A stretch of DNA of 64,000 bases from Myxococcales bacterium (GTDB lineage: Bacteria; Myxococcota_A; Polyangia; Polyangiales; Polyangiaceae): positions 496,001-560,000 of the forward strand of contig JADJKB010000003.1 of assembly GCA_016706225.1 (NCBI GenBank). The letters run 5' to 3'. Under the pieces are notes generated by a model. It saw nothing but the letters and a program-made list of their open reading frames with translations. It searched no databases and had not been told where the DNA came from. The number at the start of each line of letters is the position of its first letter. Positions within the stretch are counted from its first letter, which is position 1. The position numbers were made by a program, and so were the translations under genes. This document shows positions 17,524 to 28,181 of this stretch, one piece after another.

Positions 17524-18405
17524 ATGCGAAAAGCAACGATTCTGGGAGTATTTGCGCTGGGTCTGGCGGCTGTGGGTTGTGGAGCTGGCGGGGCCCACGC
17601 ACCGGCGTCGCCGGGTGGCAGCTACGAGAGCGCGTCGGCGCCCGCCTCACAGCCGGGTGGCTACGGTGGACCCGCAGCCGAGTCCGCCCCCTCCCCCGCA
17701 GCGGCGGGCGAAGCGGAGAAGTCGGCCGACGTCGCCGGCCGCGAACGTCCAGGACTCGGTACCGAGTGGGGTGAGAATCGCGAGAGCCGCGTGTCGACCT
17801 CGGCCTTCTTCCGCGACCGCCCGGACCAGCCGTTCGACGTCGTGAAGATGTTCTACAACGACAACGAGGGTGTGCGCGCCATGGCACGACGCGCGGGCGT
17901 CAGCGACTTCAGCGACAGCTCGGGCCGCGCAACGCGCGGTGCGATCACAGTGCGCCTGCTCGACGGCAGCGGCCGGCCCCTCGAAGGCTTCAGCTCGAGC
18001 GGAAACACCTACGTCATTGGTGGCCACGGGCAGCGTTACATCATTCAGATCAAGAACAACACCGGCGTCCGCTTCGAGGCGGTGACCACGGTCGATGGGC
18101 TCGACGTCATCAACGGTCGCTCGGGTTCGTTCTCGAATCGCGGTTACATCGTGAACGGCTTCTCGACCGTCGAGATCGACGGCTGGCGCCGCAGCTCGGA
18201 CACCGTCGCTTCGTTCCGCTTCGGTCGCGTCTCCGACTCGTACGCTGGCAAGAAGGGTGACGACCGCAACGTCGGTGTCATTGGTGTGGCGCTCTTCGAG
18301 GAGCGCGGTGCGACCTTCTCGTGGACCCAAGAGGAAGTGGACAAGCGCCACGGCGCCGACCCCTTCCCCGGCAAGTTCGCCGCGCCGCCCCCCGGCAACT
18401 TCTGA
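17524..18405 (+). CDS. Lipoprotein of unknown function
   Basis: 293 residues from the ATG at 17524, which has a gggaga ribosome site. The signal peptide MRKATILGVFALGLAAVGC has a lipobox-like end. An Ala/Ser/Pro/Gly tether runs to about residue 70. The globular part contains RGAITVRLLDGSGRPLEGF, YIIQIKNNTGVRFEAV, GYIVNGFSTVEIDGWRRS and VGVIGVALFEERG. This is a beta-sandwich-like pattern seen in a conserved proteobacterial family of exported proteins with no assigned role. A strong terminator follows. Being single with its own ribosome site and terminator, it may be well expressed. Confidence 0.7.
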   Translation: MRKATILGVFALGLAAVGCGAGGAHAPASPGGSYESASAPASQPGGYGGPAAESAPSPAAAGEAEKSADVAGRERPGLGTEWGENRESRVSTSAFFRDRPDQPFDVVKMFYNDNEGVRAMARRAGVSDFSDSSGRATRGAITVRLLDGSGRPLEGFSSSGNTYVIGGHGQRYIIQIKNNTGVRFEAVTTVDGLDVINGRSGSFSNRGYIVNGFSTVEIDGWRRSSDTVASFRFGRVSDSYAGKKGDDRNVGVIGVALFEERGATFSWTQEEVDKRHGADPFPGKFAAPPPGNF

Positions 18406-18430
18406 ATCTTCCCTGTCCCTGCTCCCCGGC

Positions 18431-18463
18431 ACGGCGGGTCCCGACGAGGGGCCCGCCGTTTTT
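18431..18463 (+). terminator. Rho-independent terminator
   Basis: An 11-pair stem with one G-T wobble (ACGGCGGGTCC against GGGCCCGCCGT, loop CGACGAG-like) is followed by TTTTT. It starts 25 bases after the stop at 18405 and is the clearest intrinsic terminator in the window. Confidence 0.85.
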
Positions 18464-18513
18464 CATTGGCGGCTTGCGGGAGGTCGGCGCGCGCCCGATG
18501 CTCTGACGTGACC

Positions 18514-19113
18514 ATGACGAGCGACCGATTCATACGCGCGGTGCGGGAGCTGGACCGCCAGAACTCGGGGGATCCGAGCCGGGTACTCGTCGGCGGGAAG
18601 CCGATCCCCCGCGAGCTCGCGAAGGCGGACTGGCTGTCGGGCTGGATCTCGAGGCTCGAGCCGGCGCCGAGTGAGGCGCTCCGATTAACGGCACGCTGCC
18701 AGCACCTGCGCCGCTTCGAGCTGAAGCGCAGCGAGTTCCCCGATGGTCGTGCCGGGTACCACGCCTGGCGCAAGCACATGGCGGCGTTTCATGCCGACGA
18801 GGCTGCGAAGGTGCTGTCGAGTGCAGGTTACGACGACGAGACAATTTCGGAGGTGCGCCGCATCGTGCAAAAACAGGGGCTGGGAGCTCACGCCGACGTA
18901 CAGACGATGGAAGATGCGCTCTGCCTCTCGTTCATCGAGCACGACCTGGCCGACTTCGGCAGCGGGCAGAGCGAAGAGAAGCTGCTGGGGATCCTGCGCG
19001 AAACCTGGCGCAAGATGAGCCCCCGCGGGCGGGAGTTGGCGGGCACCTTGGCCGAGGAGCTGCCCGATGAGGTACGCGCGCTGCTGAAGCGCGCGCTCGC
19101 GCCGTCGGAGTGA
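18514..19113 (+). CDS. DUF4202 domain protein
   Basis: 199 residues from the ATG giving MTSDRFIRAVRELD. Family-typical blocks are ADWLSGWISRL, CQHLRRFELKRSEFP, GYHAWRKHMAAFHADEAA and VQTMEDALCLSFIEHDL. The spaced His/Asp residues resemble an HD-type metal-binding helical fold, though catalysis has not been shown for DUF4202. It has no signal peptide and is cytoplasmic. Neighbours are a lipoprotein upstream, beyond a terminator, and a convergent BNR lipoprotein. The sulfite reductase gene lies 2-4 kb away, but there is no operon link. Confidence 0.85.
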   Translation: MTSDRFIRAVRELDRQNSGDPSRVLVGGKPIPRELAKADWLSGWISRLEPAPSEALRLTARCQHLRRFELKRSEFPDGRAGYHAWRKHMAAFHADEAAKVLSSAGYDDETISEVRRIVQKQGLGAHADVQTMEDALCLSFIEHDLADFGSGQSEEKLLGILRETWRKMSPRGRELAGTLAEELPDEVRALLKRALAPSE

Positions 19114-19144
19114 GTACGCGATCCGTCCTCGACACCAATCGCCA

Positions 19145-20401
19145 TCAGGTCGGCGCGAGCAGCAGGTAGTGAAACACTCCCCGACCGATCAGCCGCCCGT
19201 CGGCCGCGACCACGAAGTCGTAGATGTAGTTCAGCCCCTGGGGCGGCGTGATGTCCTGCCAGCTCTTGCCGCCGTCGCTCGAGCGGAACAGGTGGGAGAT
19301 CAAGAGGGCGTACGCGGTGTGTTTGCCCGCGCGCGGATCCCAGCCCACCCGCCACGACGGGCTGACGTTGTCCTTGAAGGGCGGGCTGGCCGAAAAATTC
19401 TTGCCTCCGTCTTCGGACAGGAGGGCGACAAACGTCCCGTCCGTCGAACGACCAATCGCAGCAACGTGTTGTGCGTCGGTCCCGTACCGTACGTCGACGA
19501 TGTCGTAAGCGACGGGCGACTTCGTGCAGCCGGCCTTGTTGCAGAACTGGAGCGCCTTCCCGCACGGCACCACCACCTGCTTGCCATCGCTCGGGCTGAC
19601 GTCGAAGCTGCTCACCCCGGGTGACGCGGAGCAGCCTGGCGTCGCGACGCTGTCCGTCGTCGCCGTCCCGTCTGCCGAATAGACGACTGACGCATCGGTG
19701 CGAATCGCCATCAAGCCGTCGCTGGTGAACCGGAGCGCGCTGAACGCGAGTGCGTTCACTGGCAGACTCTTACCGAGTGGGGCGTCCGCGAACGTCTTCC
19801 CGCCATCAGTGGAGCGATACAGGTGTCCGCCGCTCTCGGGATCATTCGGGTCGCCCTGGATCCACAACACCGCCGCCAGCTCTTGCGGATTCTTCGGGTT
19901 GTAGGCGATGCCCTTCGGTTCCGCTTGGGCGGTCTGCGGGAGCTTCGAGAGTTTCCCCAGACTCGGGAAGCTGGTTCCGAGATCCGTCGTCGTCGCGGTA
20001 ACGATGTCCGTGCCGGACACGGAGTACGTATTTGCGAGCACACTGAACTGACTCGCATTCACGGGATGCGCCGCCAGCGCCGGACCGAACTGCAACGGGA
20101 TGGGGAGCGAGGTCCACTCGGGCGTTGCGCTCCATCCGTCAGCGGCTCCGCTACCCCCACCGCCCAGTGCACCGCTGCCGCCGGTGCCAGCCGACCCAGC
20201 AGCGCCCCCCAAACCGGCGCCCCCACCGATCCCCCCCGACCCGCCGCCTGCATTTCCGCCCAGTCCACCACCACCCTGGCCCGCGCTCGCTCCGCTGCCG
20301 CTGGTCCCACCGCCGGCGGACCCGGACGAGCCGGAGCCTCCGCACGACGCAAGCAGCAGAGCGGCAATCAGTCCCAGTCCACGCGCTGAAGTTGGAATCA
20401 C
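19145..20401 (-). CDS. BNR/sortilin-like beta-propeller lipoprotein
   Basis: 418 residues from the GTG at 20401, which yields a lipoprotein signal ending LIAALLLASC. A Gly/Ser tether follows to about residue 75. The body has Asp-box (BNR) repeats with S-x-D-G-G-K-x-[FW], e.g. YRSTDGGKTFADAP and LFRSSDGGKSWQDITPPQG. These are the hallmark of sialidase, Vps10 and photosystem stability factor propellers. The repeats alone do not show an enzyme. A longer frame extends upstream but adds only Arg-rich unconserved residues. Likely anchored to the outer membrane and binding glycans or proteins. Confidence 0.8.
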   Translation of the reverse strand: MIPTSARGLGLIAALLLASCGGSGSSGSAGGGTSGSGASAGQGGGGLGGNAGGGSGGIGGGAGLGGAAGSAGTGGSGALGGGGSGAADGWSATPEWTSLPIPLQFGPALAAHPVNASQFSVLANTYSVSGTDIVTATTTDLGTSFPSLGKLSKLPQTAQAEPKGIAYNPKNPQELAAVLWIQGDPNDPESGGHLYRSTDGGKTFADAPLGKSLPVNALAFSALRFTSDGLMAIRTDASVVYSADGTATTDSVATPGCSASPGVSSFDVSPSDGKQVVVPCGKALQFCNKAGCTKSPVAYDIVDVRYGTDAQHVAAIGRSTDGTFVALLSEDGGKNFSASPPFKDNVSPSWRVGWDPRAGKHTAYALLISHLFRSSDGGKSWQDITPPQGLNYIYDFVVAADGRLIGRGVFHYLLLAPT

Positions 20402-20540
20402 GGCCGGGTTGGATGCGAGCGCCGCGCAATAATTCACTCTGCTTGGCAACAGCCCCTGAAGATCAGCGCGCGCCACGACGCCAAACACCTTACCTAGAAC
20501 ACCGATCAGCTTGCGCTGCTCGTGTTCCAGGACACTTACG

Positions 20541-20591
20541 TTGGGGCTGCGCCCCAAACCCCCGGCCTTCGGCCGTGCGCGCTCCGCGCGC
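20541..20591. repeat. Cluster of three short hairpins (REP-like)
   Basis: Three adjacent inverted repeats: TTGGGGC-TGC-GCCCCAA (20541-20557), CGGCC-TTC-GGCCG (20563-20575) and GCGCG-CTC-CGCGC (20577-20589). They fill the 253-base intergenic space between two minus-strand genes. They could be a REP-type element or a termination/attenuation region after the sulfite reductase operon. The rest of 20402-20654 shows nothing else I recognise. Confidence 0.55.
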
Positions 20592-20654
20592 GAGCGCCGA
20601 ACACCTTGCAAGTCCCGGAAAACAAACGAACGTTCAACCTGTTCGGCGCTCTAG

Positions 20655-21209
20655 TCAGAGCCCAGCCAACAACGAACGGACCGGCTCGTTGCGGCCGCGG
20701 CGCAGGTCGAAGCCGAGCGGTCCGCCCGGATCGTCGGAGTGGACCACCTCCGCGTCCCCCAGCCAGCCCCGCGCGAAGGCTGCGACCTCTTCCTTCAGCG
20801 CCGCAAAGGCCTGCGGGGTGTTCGGGGCGTTCAGCCGATCAATCAGGCGCACAGTCACGAGATCCGTGCGCAAGCGTACACTCGGCAAGGACTGCTCGAG
20901 CAGCACTGCCGCCCGCACCGCATGCCGCGCGACGTCGGCGAGTCGCTCCTGGTCGCTCGCTGCGTCGCGTTTGCGCAGCGTGGCGAAACGCTTGCCGGCG
21001 CGGGTCACGTCAATCACGTAGTCCGTCGCTTGCCCGCACAAAAGCACCGCCGGCCCTTCACTCACGTGGCCGTAGCGCGCAACATCGACCAGAACTTCGT
21101 CGAGCGCGCGCTCGCGAATCCAGGCATGAAATATCGGCACCACGAGCTCGGGATCCGGCAAACAACCGGGCTCGAACGGGAACGAGAGCTCGATGCGACG
21201 GGTCTTCAT
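20655..21209 (-). CDS. Uncharacterised partner protein of sulfite reductase
   Basis: 184 residues, no family recognised. It reads as an ordinary globular cytoplasmic protein. A strand-helix start (RRIELSFPFEPG, PIFHAWIRERALDEVLVDVA) is followed by a glycine-linked strand region and helices. Single Cys residues do not form a cluster motif. Its ATG lies 7 bases past the stop of the siroheme reductase, so the two are almost certainly one transcript. A role in that enzyme's electron supply, assembly or regulation is an inference from position only. Confidence 0.65.
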   Translation of the reverse strand: MKTRRIELSFPFEPGCLPDPELVVPIFHAWIRERALDEVLVDVARYGHVSEGPAVLLCGQATDYVIDVTRAGKRFATLRKRDAASDQERLADVARHAVRAAVLLEQSLPSVRLRTDLVTVRLIDRLNAPNTPQAFAALKEEVAAFARGWLGDAEVVHSDDPGGPLGFDLRRGRNEPVRSLLAGL

Positions 21210-21215
21210 CCGCTC

Positions 21216-23480
<2,265 letters not shown>

Positions 23481-23509
23481 ACTTCGGGTTCCGGATCTAT
23501 TATCCCGCA

Positions 23510-23532
23510 TTCCCGGTGCTACAAGTCGGGAA
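23510..23532. promoter_or_regulatory. Inverted repeat, possible operator of the sulfite reductase gene
   Basis: TTCCCG-N11-CGGGAA lies 30-52 bases upstream of the ATG at 23480. On the minus strand it is followed by GATAAT/ATAATA-like bases that could be a -10 box, so a protein bound here would cover the -35 region. The regulator is unknown. Confidence 0.4.
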
Positions 23533-23705
23533 TCAAGACCTGCGGAACGGTACAGCCGTATTTGGCTCACTCAGAGCCTCATATACTACACTAGCCTAGT
23601 CAAGAACAGGCTGCGGAGGCCGCCCACGCCCTGCTCAGCTCCCTGCCCGGCGCTGCCCGACCCGCTCTCGGGCGGGCGGCTCTTCATGGTAGGAGCCGGG
23701 GCGCC

Positions 23706-25424
23706 ATGCGTTACCGCCGACTCCTGCTCCCCACGCTCAAAGAGGCGCCCTCGGACGCCCAGAGTGCCAGCCACATCTTGCTCCTGCGCTCCGGCTACGT
23801 CCGCAAGGTGGGGGCGGGCGTCTACAGCTACCTGCCGCTCGGCGTGAAGGTGCTGAAGAAGGTCGAGGCCATCGTGCGGGACGAGATGACGCGCGCGGGG
23901 GCGCAAGAGGTCCTCCTGCCTGCGCTCTTGCCGAGTGAGTACTTCCGCGAGACGGGCCGCTGGGATCTCTACGGCGAGGTCTTGTTCCGGATCAAAGATC
24001 GCAAGGGAACCGACTATCACCTCGGCCCGACCCACGAAGAGATCATCACCGATCTGGCCCGGCACGAGATCAAGAGCTATCGCGACATGCCGAAGAATCT
24101 GTATCAGATTCAGACGAAGTTTCGCGACGAGCCGCGCCCCCGCGGTGGCCTCCTGCGCTGCCGCGAGTTCAGCATGAAGGATGCGTACTCCTTCGACGTC
24201 GACGAAGCCGCTGCGCGCACGAGCTACGAGGCGATGCGCGTTGCCTACACTCGCATCTTCGATCGCATGGGGCTCACCTACCGCATGGTCAACGCCGACT
24301 CCGGCGCCATCGGCGGCTCGGGCAGCGCCGAGTTCCAGGTCCTCGTGCAGAGCGGCGAAGACTTCCTGGCGGCCTGCACCCAGTGTCAGTACGCCGCCAA
24401 CCTGGAGGTCGCGAGCTCTCCGGCACCGGCCCGGGACGGCGATCCATCCGCGACCCCCGCCCACGAGAAGGTGCACACACCCAAACAGAAGAGCATCGAA
24501 GAGGTCAGCAAGTTCATGGGAGCCTCACCCCAGAAGTTCCTGAAGAGCCTGCTCTACGTGGCGGAAAAAGCCGTGATCATGGCGGTCGTGCGCGGGGACC
24601 ACGAGGTCAACGAGATCAAGCTCGCGCGCGCCCTCGGGGTCGGCGAGGTCTTCCTGGCGAGCGCCGAGGACGTGCAGAAGGCCACCGGAGCGGCCGTCGG
24701 TTTTGCCGGCCCGGTCGGCTTCCCCGGCAAGCTGGTGGTGGACGAGAGCGCCGCCAACCTCGTCGACGCCATCACCGGCGCGAACGAGACCGATCAGCAC
24801 CTGAAACACGTGCAGCCGGGGCGCGACTTCACCGGGCAAGTCGCGGACATCCGCAGCGTCAAGGAAGGGGACACTTGTCCCGAGTGCGGCTCGAAGCTCG
24901 GTATCTACCGGGGCATCGAGGCCGGTCACATCTTCCTCCTGGGCACCCACTACTCGAGCAAGATGGGCGCCACCTACCTGGACGACAAAGGGGAGCAGAA
25001 GACCCTCGTCATGGGTTGTTACGGCATCGGTGTCTCGCGACTCGTTGCCACCACCGTCGAGCAGCACCACGACGACAACGGCATCCGCTGGCCGATGGCG
25101 CTCGCGCCGTTTCAGGTGCAGGTGCTGCAACTCGGTAACGAGCCGGAGGTCGAGCAGGCCGTGGCAGACCTCGAACAGGCACTCGAGGCGCTGGGCATCG
25201 AGGTCTTGGTCGACGACAGGGACGACAGACCCGGCGTCAAGTTCAAGGACGCTGATCTGATCGGCATTCCGCTGCGCGTTACCGTCGGGGCGCGCGCCCT
25301 GAAGAACGGCGGCGTGGAGCTCAAACTGCGAAGCGAGCCCGATCCCAAGAAGGTGGAGATCTTGCCGCTGGCGGAGGCGGCTGAGACCCTCGCACGACGC
25401 GTGCGAGAGATGTTGTCTGCCTGA
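23706..25424 (+). CDS. proS: Proline--tRNA ligase (bacterial type, with INS domain)
   Basis: 572 residues, the length of bacterial ProS. It charges tRNA-Pro with proline. Class II motifs are visible: LPLGVKVLKKVEAIVRDEM (motif 1 region), TKFRDEPRPRGGLLRCREFS (motif 2) and GCYGIGVSRLVATTVEQ (motif 3). The editing insertion that hydrolyses Ala-tRNA-Pro spans about residues 225-385 (VSKFMGASPQKFLKSLL, VRGDHEVNEIKLARALG). The anticodon-binding domain ends the protein. An aggag ribosome site precedes the ATG. A PLP enzyme follows after 5 bases and an MFS gene after that, forming a three-gene operon. Confidence 0.96.
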   Translation: MRYRRLLLPTLKEAPSDAQSASHILLLRSGYVRKVGAGVYSYLPLGVKVLKKVEAIVRDEMTRAGAQEVLLPALLPSEYFRETGRWDLYGEVLFRIKDRKGTDYHLGPTHEEIITDLARHEIKSYRDMPKNLYQIQTKFRDEPRPRGGLLRCREFSMKDAYSFDVDEAAARTSYEAMRVAYTRIFDRMGLTYRMVNADSGAIGGSGSAEFQVLVQSGEDFLAACTQCQYAANLEVASSPAPARDGDPSATPAHEKVHTPKQKSIEEVSKFMGASPQKFLKSLLYVAEKAVIMAVVRGDHEVNEIKLARALGVGEVFLASAEDVQKATGAAVGFAGPVGFPGKLVVDESAANLVDAITGANETDQHLKHVQPGRDFTGQVADIRSVKEGDTCPECGSKLGIYRGIEAGHIFLLGTHYSSKMGATYLDDKGEQKTLVMGCYGIGVSRLVATTVEQHHDDNGIRWPMALAPFQVQVLQLGNEPEVEQAVADLEQALEALGIEVLVDDRDDRPGVKFKDADLIGIPLRVTVGARALKNGGVELKLRSEPDPKKVEILPLAEAAETLARRVREMLSA

Positions 25425-25429
25425 ACGCC

Positions 25430-26629
25430 ATGAAAAAAGCTGGCCGGCACGGCGCAAACAGCACGGAGTCGGTGCACGCGGGCACGGACCCCGTGCGCGC
25501 CCACCACACGCTGACGCCGAGCATTGCGCAGACCGCGACCTACACCTTCGACGACACCGCGGATCTCGAGCGCTACATGCGCGGCGAAGATCAGGACCCG
25601 GCGCGGGAGGAGTACGGGCGCTACGGCAACCCTACGGTGCGTGAGCTGGAGCGCCGTCTGGCCGCCCTCGAGGGGACCGACGACGCGGTTGCGTTCGCTA
25701 CCGGCATGGCAGCGGTCACCACGTCGATCTTGGCGCTGACGAAGGCCGGTGACCACGTCGTGCTGTTTCGCGATTGTTACCGGCGCACGCGCCAGTTCGT
25801 CACCCAGACCCTGACTCGATTTGGTGTGCGCCACACGCTGGTGGGACCGGGCGCGCTGGACGAGCTGGAGGCAGCCATCACCGCGGACACCCGCCTGTGC
25901 ATCGGCGAGTCACCCACCAACCCCTACCTCTACTGTACGGATTTGAGCGCGCTCGCTCGCATTGCCAAGAGCAAGGGCCGAGTCCGCACCCTGGTCGACT
26001 CGACCTTTGCGACACCCGTCAACCTGCTGCCGGCAGAGCACGGGATCGACCTGATCGTTCATAGCGCCACGAAGTACCTCTCGGGTCACAACGACGTGCT
26101 GGGCGGATTCGTCGCCGGGCCGAGCCACCTCATCTCGCTGGTCCGGGAGTTGCGCAGTGTGCTCGGCGGCACGCTGGACCCCCACGCTGCCTTCCTGATC
26201 GGCCGCGGGCTCAAGACCCTGGCTGTGCGCGTGGAGAAACAGAACCAGACTGGGTTGGCGGTCGCACGGATGCTCGAGGCACACCCCAACGTCGAACGGG
26301 TCTACTACCCGCTCCTGCCCAGCCACCCGTCTCACTCGGTTGCCGCGGCGCAGATGAGAGGCGCCGGCGGGGTGGTCAGCTTCGTCGTCAAAGGCGGCCG
26401 GTCCGCGGCCGGACGTGTGGTCGACGCCTGCAAGTTGGCGACGATCGCGCCTTCTTTGGGCGGCGTGGAGACCTTGATCGAACAGCCAGCACTGATGAGC
26501 TACTTCGAGCTCTCGGACCAGGAGCTGGCTACGGTCGGCATCGACCCAGCACTGATCCGCCTTTCGGTGGGCATCGAAGAGACCCGCGATGTCGTGGCGG
26601 ACGTCAGCGCTTCGCTGTCCGCGCTCTGA
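25430..26629 (+). CDS. Cys/Met metabolism PLP-dependent enzyme (cystathionine synthase/lyase family)
   Basis: 399 residues. A fold-type I trans-sulfuration enzyme. The PLP lysine is K215 in VHSATKYLSGHNDVLGG. Other family marks are SVHAGTDP near the start, YGRYGNPTVRELERRLAALE, ESPTNPYLYCTDL and RLSVGIEETRDVVADV. These fit cystathionine gamma-synthase, cystathionine gamma/beta-lyase or O-acylhomoserine sulfhydrylase; the exact reaction is not settled by these motifs. The divergent sulfite reductase 2 kb away fits a sulfur-assimilation role. It begins 5 bases after proS. Confidence 0.9.
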   Translation: MKKAGRHGANSTESVHAGTDPVRAHHTLTPSIAQTATYTFDDTADLERYMRGEDQDPAREEYGRYGNPTVRELERRLAALEGTDDAVAFATGMAAVTTSILALTKAGDHVVLFRDCYRRTRQFVTQTLTRFGVRHTLVGPGALDELEAAITADTRLCIGESPTNPYLYCTDLSALARIAKSKGRVRTLVDSTFATPVNLLPAEHGIDLIVHSATKYLSGHNDVLGGFVAGPSHLISLVRELRSVLGGTLDPHAAFLIGRGLKTLAVRVEKQNQTGLAVARMLEAHPNVERVYYPLLPSHPSHSVAAAQMRGAGGVVSFVVKGGRSAAGRVVDACKLATIAPSLGGVETLIEQPALMSYFELSDQELATVGIDPALIRLSVGIEETRDVVADVSASLSAL

Positions 26630-26638
26630 GCCGCTGTC

Positions 26639-28096
26639 ATGAAAGAGCTCGGCTTGCAGCCCGAGAGGGTCACTCACCGCCCACTGACGGTGATGGCGTT
26701 GATGCTGGCGGTGTTCATGTCCGCCCTCGAGATCACGGTCGTCTCGACCGCCATGCCCACCGTGGTCGGCGAGCTGTCTGGCGTGTCGCTCTACGCCTGG
26801 GTGTTCACCGCCTACGTCGTCATCTCCACCGTGGGCATGCCCATCGCTGGCAAGCTCGCCGATCTGTACGGCCGGAAACCGGTGATGCTGACCGGCATCG
26901 TCGTGTTCTTGCTGGGCTCCGCCGCGTGCGGCCAGTCCAAGACGATGACTTTCTTGATCGCGGCGCGCGCCGTACAGGGCCTCGGCGGCGGGGCGATGCA
27001 GTCGATGGCGCTCACCATCGTCGGCGACATCTTCACGGTGCACGAGCGCGCTCGCATGCAAGGCGTGATTGGCGCGGTGTGGGGGCTTGCCGGCGTGGTC
27101 GGGCCGGTGCTCGGTGGGTTCATCGTCCACCACTTCGGCTGGCAATGGATCTTCTACTTGAACCTGCCGTTCGGGATCCTGTCGGCGTTGATCCTGTCGT
27201 CGGTGTTGCATGAACGCGTCGAGCCGCGCGACGCAAAGCTCGATCTGCTGGGGGCGACGCTGCTCGGCGCCACGATCGTGCTGGTCTTGCTCGGCGCACG
27301 CACGAGCTGGACGCTCGGGGTCGCCGCCGTGTTCGCCGGGCTATTCGTGTGGGTGGAACGCAGGGCCGCCGAGCCGGTGTTGTCGGTCGCGCTCCTGTCG
27401 CGACCGCTGATCGCCATCGCCACCGGTCTGGGCATGCTGATCGGCGCCTCGCTGATGAGCATGCTGAGCTTCGTGCCGCTCTACATCCAGGGTGTGCTCG
27501 GCGGCAGCCCGAGCGACGCGGGAGCCGCCATTGCTCCGATGGCGATCGGCTGGCCGCTGTCGAGCGCGATCGCGGGTCGCTTGGTAGGCCGAATCGGCTA
27601 CCGGCCCCTGGTCCGCACGGGGCTCTCGGTCACGGCGCTCGCGGCGGTCGGCATGGCGCTCTTTCTGGGACCCGGTGCCAGCCTGCTGGTGCCGCGGGTT
27701 GCCAGCGGTTTTTTTGGTGTGGGACTCGGACTCGCCAACACCGTCACGCTGATCGCCGTGCAGGGCAGCGTGGAGTTCAAAGAGCGAGGAGTCGCCACGA
27801 CCAGCACGATGCTGTTTCGAACCATCGGCGGCGCCTTGGCGGTCGGCCTGTTGGGCGAGGTCCTGGCGCGTGCTCTGCGACGCGATCCGTCGTTGGCGGC
27901 AGACGCTGCGACGCTCCTGGCCGGTGCCCGCTTTGGCACCGAGGTCAGCGCCACACATCGCGCGGAGCTGTCCGGTGCGCTGGCTCATGGGCTGACGCCG
28001 GTGTTCTGGGTCATCGCAGGGTTTTCAGTGACCGCGTTCCTGGTGGGGCTGAGGTTTCCCAAGCTCGCGCTGGGAAGTGAGCGCGAACGAAGCTAG
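26639..28096 (+). CDS. MFS transporter, DHA2 (EmrB/QacA) family
   Basis: 485 residues with about 14 predicted membrane segments, the DHA2 drug:H+ antiporter topology. Motif A between TM2 and TM3 reads GKLADLYGRKPVM. TM1 has the family-typical LAVFMSALEITVVSTAMPTV (D1-type motif with Glu), and TM5 has GAVWGLAGVVGPVLGGFIV (motif C). It exports small molecules across the inner membrane by proton antiport. The substrate is unknown, though position after a sulfur amino acid enzyme leaves metabolite export possible. It starts 9 bases after the PLP gene and appears to end the operon. Confidence 0.92.
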   Translation: MKELGLQPERVTHRPLTVMALMLAVFMSALEITVVSTAMPTVVGELSGVSLYAWVFTAYVVISTVGMPIAGKLADLYGRKPVMLTGIVVFLLGSAACGQSKTMTFLIAARAVQGLGGGAMQSMALTIVGDIFTVHERARMQGVIGAVWGLAGVVGPVLGGFIVHHFGWQWIFYLNLPFGILSALILSSVLHERVEPRDAKLDLLGATLLGATIVLVLLGARTSWTLGVAAVFAGLFVWVERRAAEPVLSVALLSRPLIAIATGLGMLIGASLMSMLSFVPLYIQGVLGGSPSDAGAAIAPMAIGWPLSSAIAGRLVGRIGYRPLVRTGLSVTALAAVGMALFLGPGASLLVPRVASGFFGVGLGLANTVTLIAVQGSVEFKERGVATTSTMLFRTIGGALAVGLLGEVLARALRRDPSLAADAATLLAGARFGTEVSATHRAELSGALAHGLTPVFWVIAGFSVTAFLVGLRFPKLALGSERERS

Positions 28097-28169
28097 TCAT
28101 TGAGAACTCGCGCACGACACGGGTTCTGGACTTTGTCGGAGACGGCTTCGCAATCGGTCACACTCGACC

Positions 28170-28175
28170 TATACT
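28170..28175 (+). promoter_or_regulatory. Putative -10 box TATACT, leaderless start
   Basis: TATACT ends 6 bases before the ATG at 28182. A weak TTCGCA hexamer lies 17 bases upstream as a possible -35. Confidence 0.5.
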
Positions 28176-28181
28176 TCCGCC

